DNA of 6,710 nucleotides from a bacterium (lineage in GTDB: Bacteria; Patescibacteriota; Saccharimonadia; Saccharimonadales; Saccharimonadaceae): positions 1-6,710 of the forward strand of contig JAKQOF010000013.1 in assembly GCA_029565375.1 (NCBI GenBank), in the 5' to 3' direction. Position numbers and translations under genes: made by a program. The notes beneath the pieces are model-generated. The model was not told the DNA's origin. It saw only the letters and a list, made by a program, of their open reading frames with translations, and did not search any database. Below are positions 6,096 to 6,710 of the stretch, piece by piece; positions within the stretch are counted from its first letter, which is position 1; the number at the start of each line of letters is the position of its first letter.

Positions 6096-6710
6096 TGCGC
6101 GTTAGTCGTGCCCAATCATCGAGCGACAATGCTTCAGCACGTGAGTCAGGGCTAATGTCTGCTTTACGCAGCAAGGCCTCAACCTCGTCTTTAGATATCT
6201 TGAGACCACCCGACAGGCTGCTGCGTAGCTTCTTACGCTTGGCTGAAAAACCAGCTTTCACTACGCGAAAGAAATCTGCTTCATCAATATCGGTCAAAAA
6301 CGGTGCCAGTCGAGTTTGCAAAATCACAACCTGGCTGTCGACTTTTGGTGGCGGGGTAAACAACGCAGCCGGCACAACGTCACCAAGCGTTACATCGGCA
6401 AAGAGTTGCGCACTGACCGCCAAGATACTCATCTGACCTGGTCGCGCTGCAAGTCGCTCGGCAACCTCTTTTTGTACTAACAACACCGTCATTTTTGGTT
6501 TGTTATCGGCTGTCATTAACAGCTGTACGATTTTACTCGTGATGTAATAGGGAACATTTGCAACAACCGAGTAGTCCTTTGGTAATGTAGACAAGTCAAA
6601 CGACAAGATATCGCTTTCAATAACTTCAAGGTTCTTCCCAGGAAATTGCGCAGGCAACTTGCGGGCGAGTTCGCCGTCATACTCAACAGCAACTACTTTT
6701 TTACTGCGGC
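6085..6710 (-). CDS. rsmA: 16S rRNA dimethyladenosine transferase RsmA/KsgA, 5' end cut off by the window
   Basis: RsmA uses S-adenosylmethionine to dimethylate two adjacent adenosines (A1518 and A1519 in E. coli numbering) in the 3' terminal hairpin of 16S rRNA, a late step in small-subunit assembly. The 207 visible residues start just before the acidic motif that binds the SAM ribose (VVAVEYD). They continue with ESDILSFDL, the catalytic NxPY motif as VVANVPYYITS, VLLVQKEVAERLAA, and the family signature FTPPPKVDSQVV, ending with the helical C-terminal domain that contains SAKRKKLRSSL. Family length is about 260-275 residues, so about 60 residues, including the GxGxG SAM-binding loop, lie beyond the right edge. 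An internal TTG at 6657-6655 is not the start: the reading frame and the homology run on through base 6708. It ends in TGA, 35 bases before the pilin gene. No terminator is visible between them, so readthrough is possible. Confidence 0.96.
   Translation of the reverse strand, partial: RSKKVVAVEYDGELARKLPAQFPGKNLEVIESDILSFDLSTLPKDYSVVANVPYYITSKIVQLLMTADNKPKMTVLLVQKEVAERLAARPGQMSILAVSAQLFADVTLGDVVPAALFTPPPKVDSQVVILQTRLAPFLTDIDEADFFRVVKAGFSAKRKKLRSSLSGGLKISKDEVEALLRKADISPDSRAEALSLDDWARLTRIVG

Noticed and set aside
6085..6657. rsmA as a complete short gene starting at TTG 6657
   Set aside because: The frame stays open to the window edge and encodes the conserved VVAVEYD motif upstream of that TTG. 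The gene is cut by the window and is not a short gene with a TTG start.
1..6710. CRISPR arrays, tRNA/rRNA genes, insertion sequences, phage or defence genes, direct repeats
   Set aside because: None seen. Almost every base is explained by seven conserved coding frames on one strand, leaving no room for an undescribed multi-gene system.
1..6710. Alternative genetic code (UGA read as Gly, as in some CPR lineages)
   Set aside because: UGA ends rsmA and the desulfurase at the expected family C-termini and does not occur inside any gene.

Overview
The window is a compact, gene-dense piece of a bacterial chromosome. All seven recognisable genes lie on the minus strand, so transcription runs from high to low coordinates. 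Together they cover almost everything: the longest gap is about 54 bases and no stretch over 300 bases lacks a gene. TGA is used as a stop (rsmA and the cysteine desulfurase) and no UGA falls inside a gene, so the standard bacterial code applies. The small proteins, a minimal cysteine desulfurase plus mnmA without visible scaffold or relay partners, a short MetRS without a C-terminal tRNA-binding domain, and a type IV pilin fused to a LamG domain together suggest a reduced-genome Patescibacteria/CPR lineage, most likely Saccharibacteria-like. This placement is an inference from protein style and was not checked by a search.

Layout in transcription order: (1) the C-terminal three quarters of rsmA (16S rRNA dimethyltransferase), cut by the right edge; (2) a prepilin with an N-terminal methylation motif, a short pilin body and a C-terminal LamG/concanavalin-like domain; (3) metG; (4) tatD, two bases after metG; (5) a class I (NifS/IscS-type) cysteine desulfurase with a GTG start; (6) a membrane-anchored YdcF/SanA-type DUF218 protein whose start overlaps the desulfurase stop (ATGA); (7) mnmA, whose start overlaps the DUF218 stop (TAATG), cut by the left edge.

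The genes fall into probable transcription units. Each of the three true intergenic gaps (upstream of the pilin, metG and the desulfurase) carries an extended -10 element of the form TGnTAnAAT. In front of the pilin gene it is followed by a short leader with a Shine-Dalgarno sequence. In front of metG and the desulfurase it sits so close to the start codon that the predicted mRNAs are leaderless or nearly so, and neither gene has a Shine-Dalgarno. The genes internal to the units (tatD, DUF218, mnmA) do have Shine-Dalgarno-like sequences.

Functionally, most of the window is translation and RNA housekeeping: rRNA methylation (RsmA), methionyl-tRNA charging (MetG), a metal-dependent nuclease (TatD), and a sulfur-transfer pair in which the cysteine desulfurase probably feeds MnmA for 2-thiouridine at the tRNA wobble position. 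The DUF218 protein and the pilin-LamG are envelope or surface proteins. The pilin-LamG gene, placed with its own promoter between rsmA and metG, is the most biologically distinctive item: it looks like a surface adhesin displayed on a type IV pilus or pseudopilus. I see no CRISPR array, RNA gene, insertion sequence or phage gene, and no clearly novel multi-gene system.
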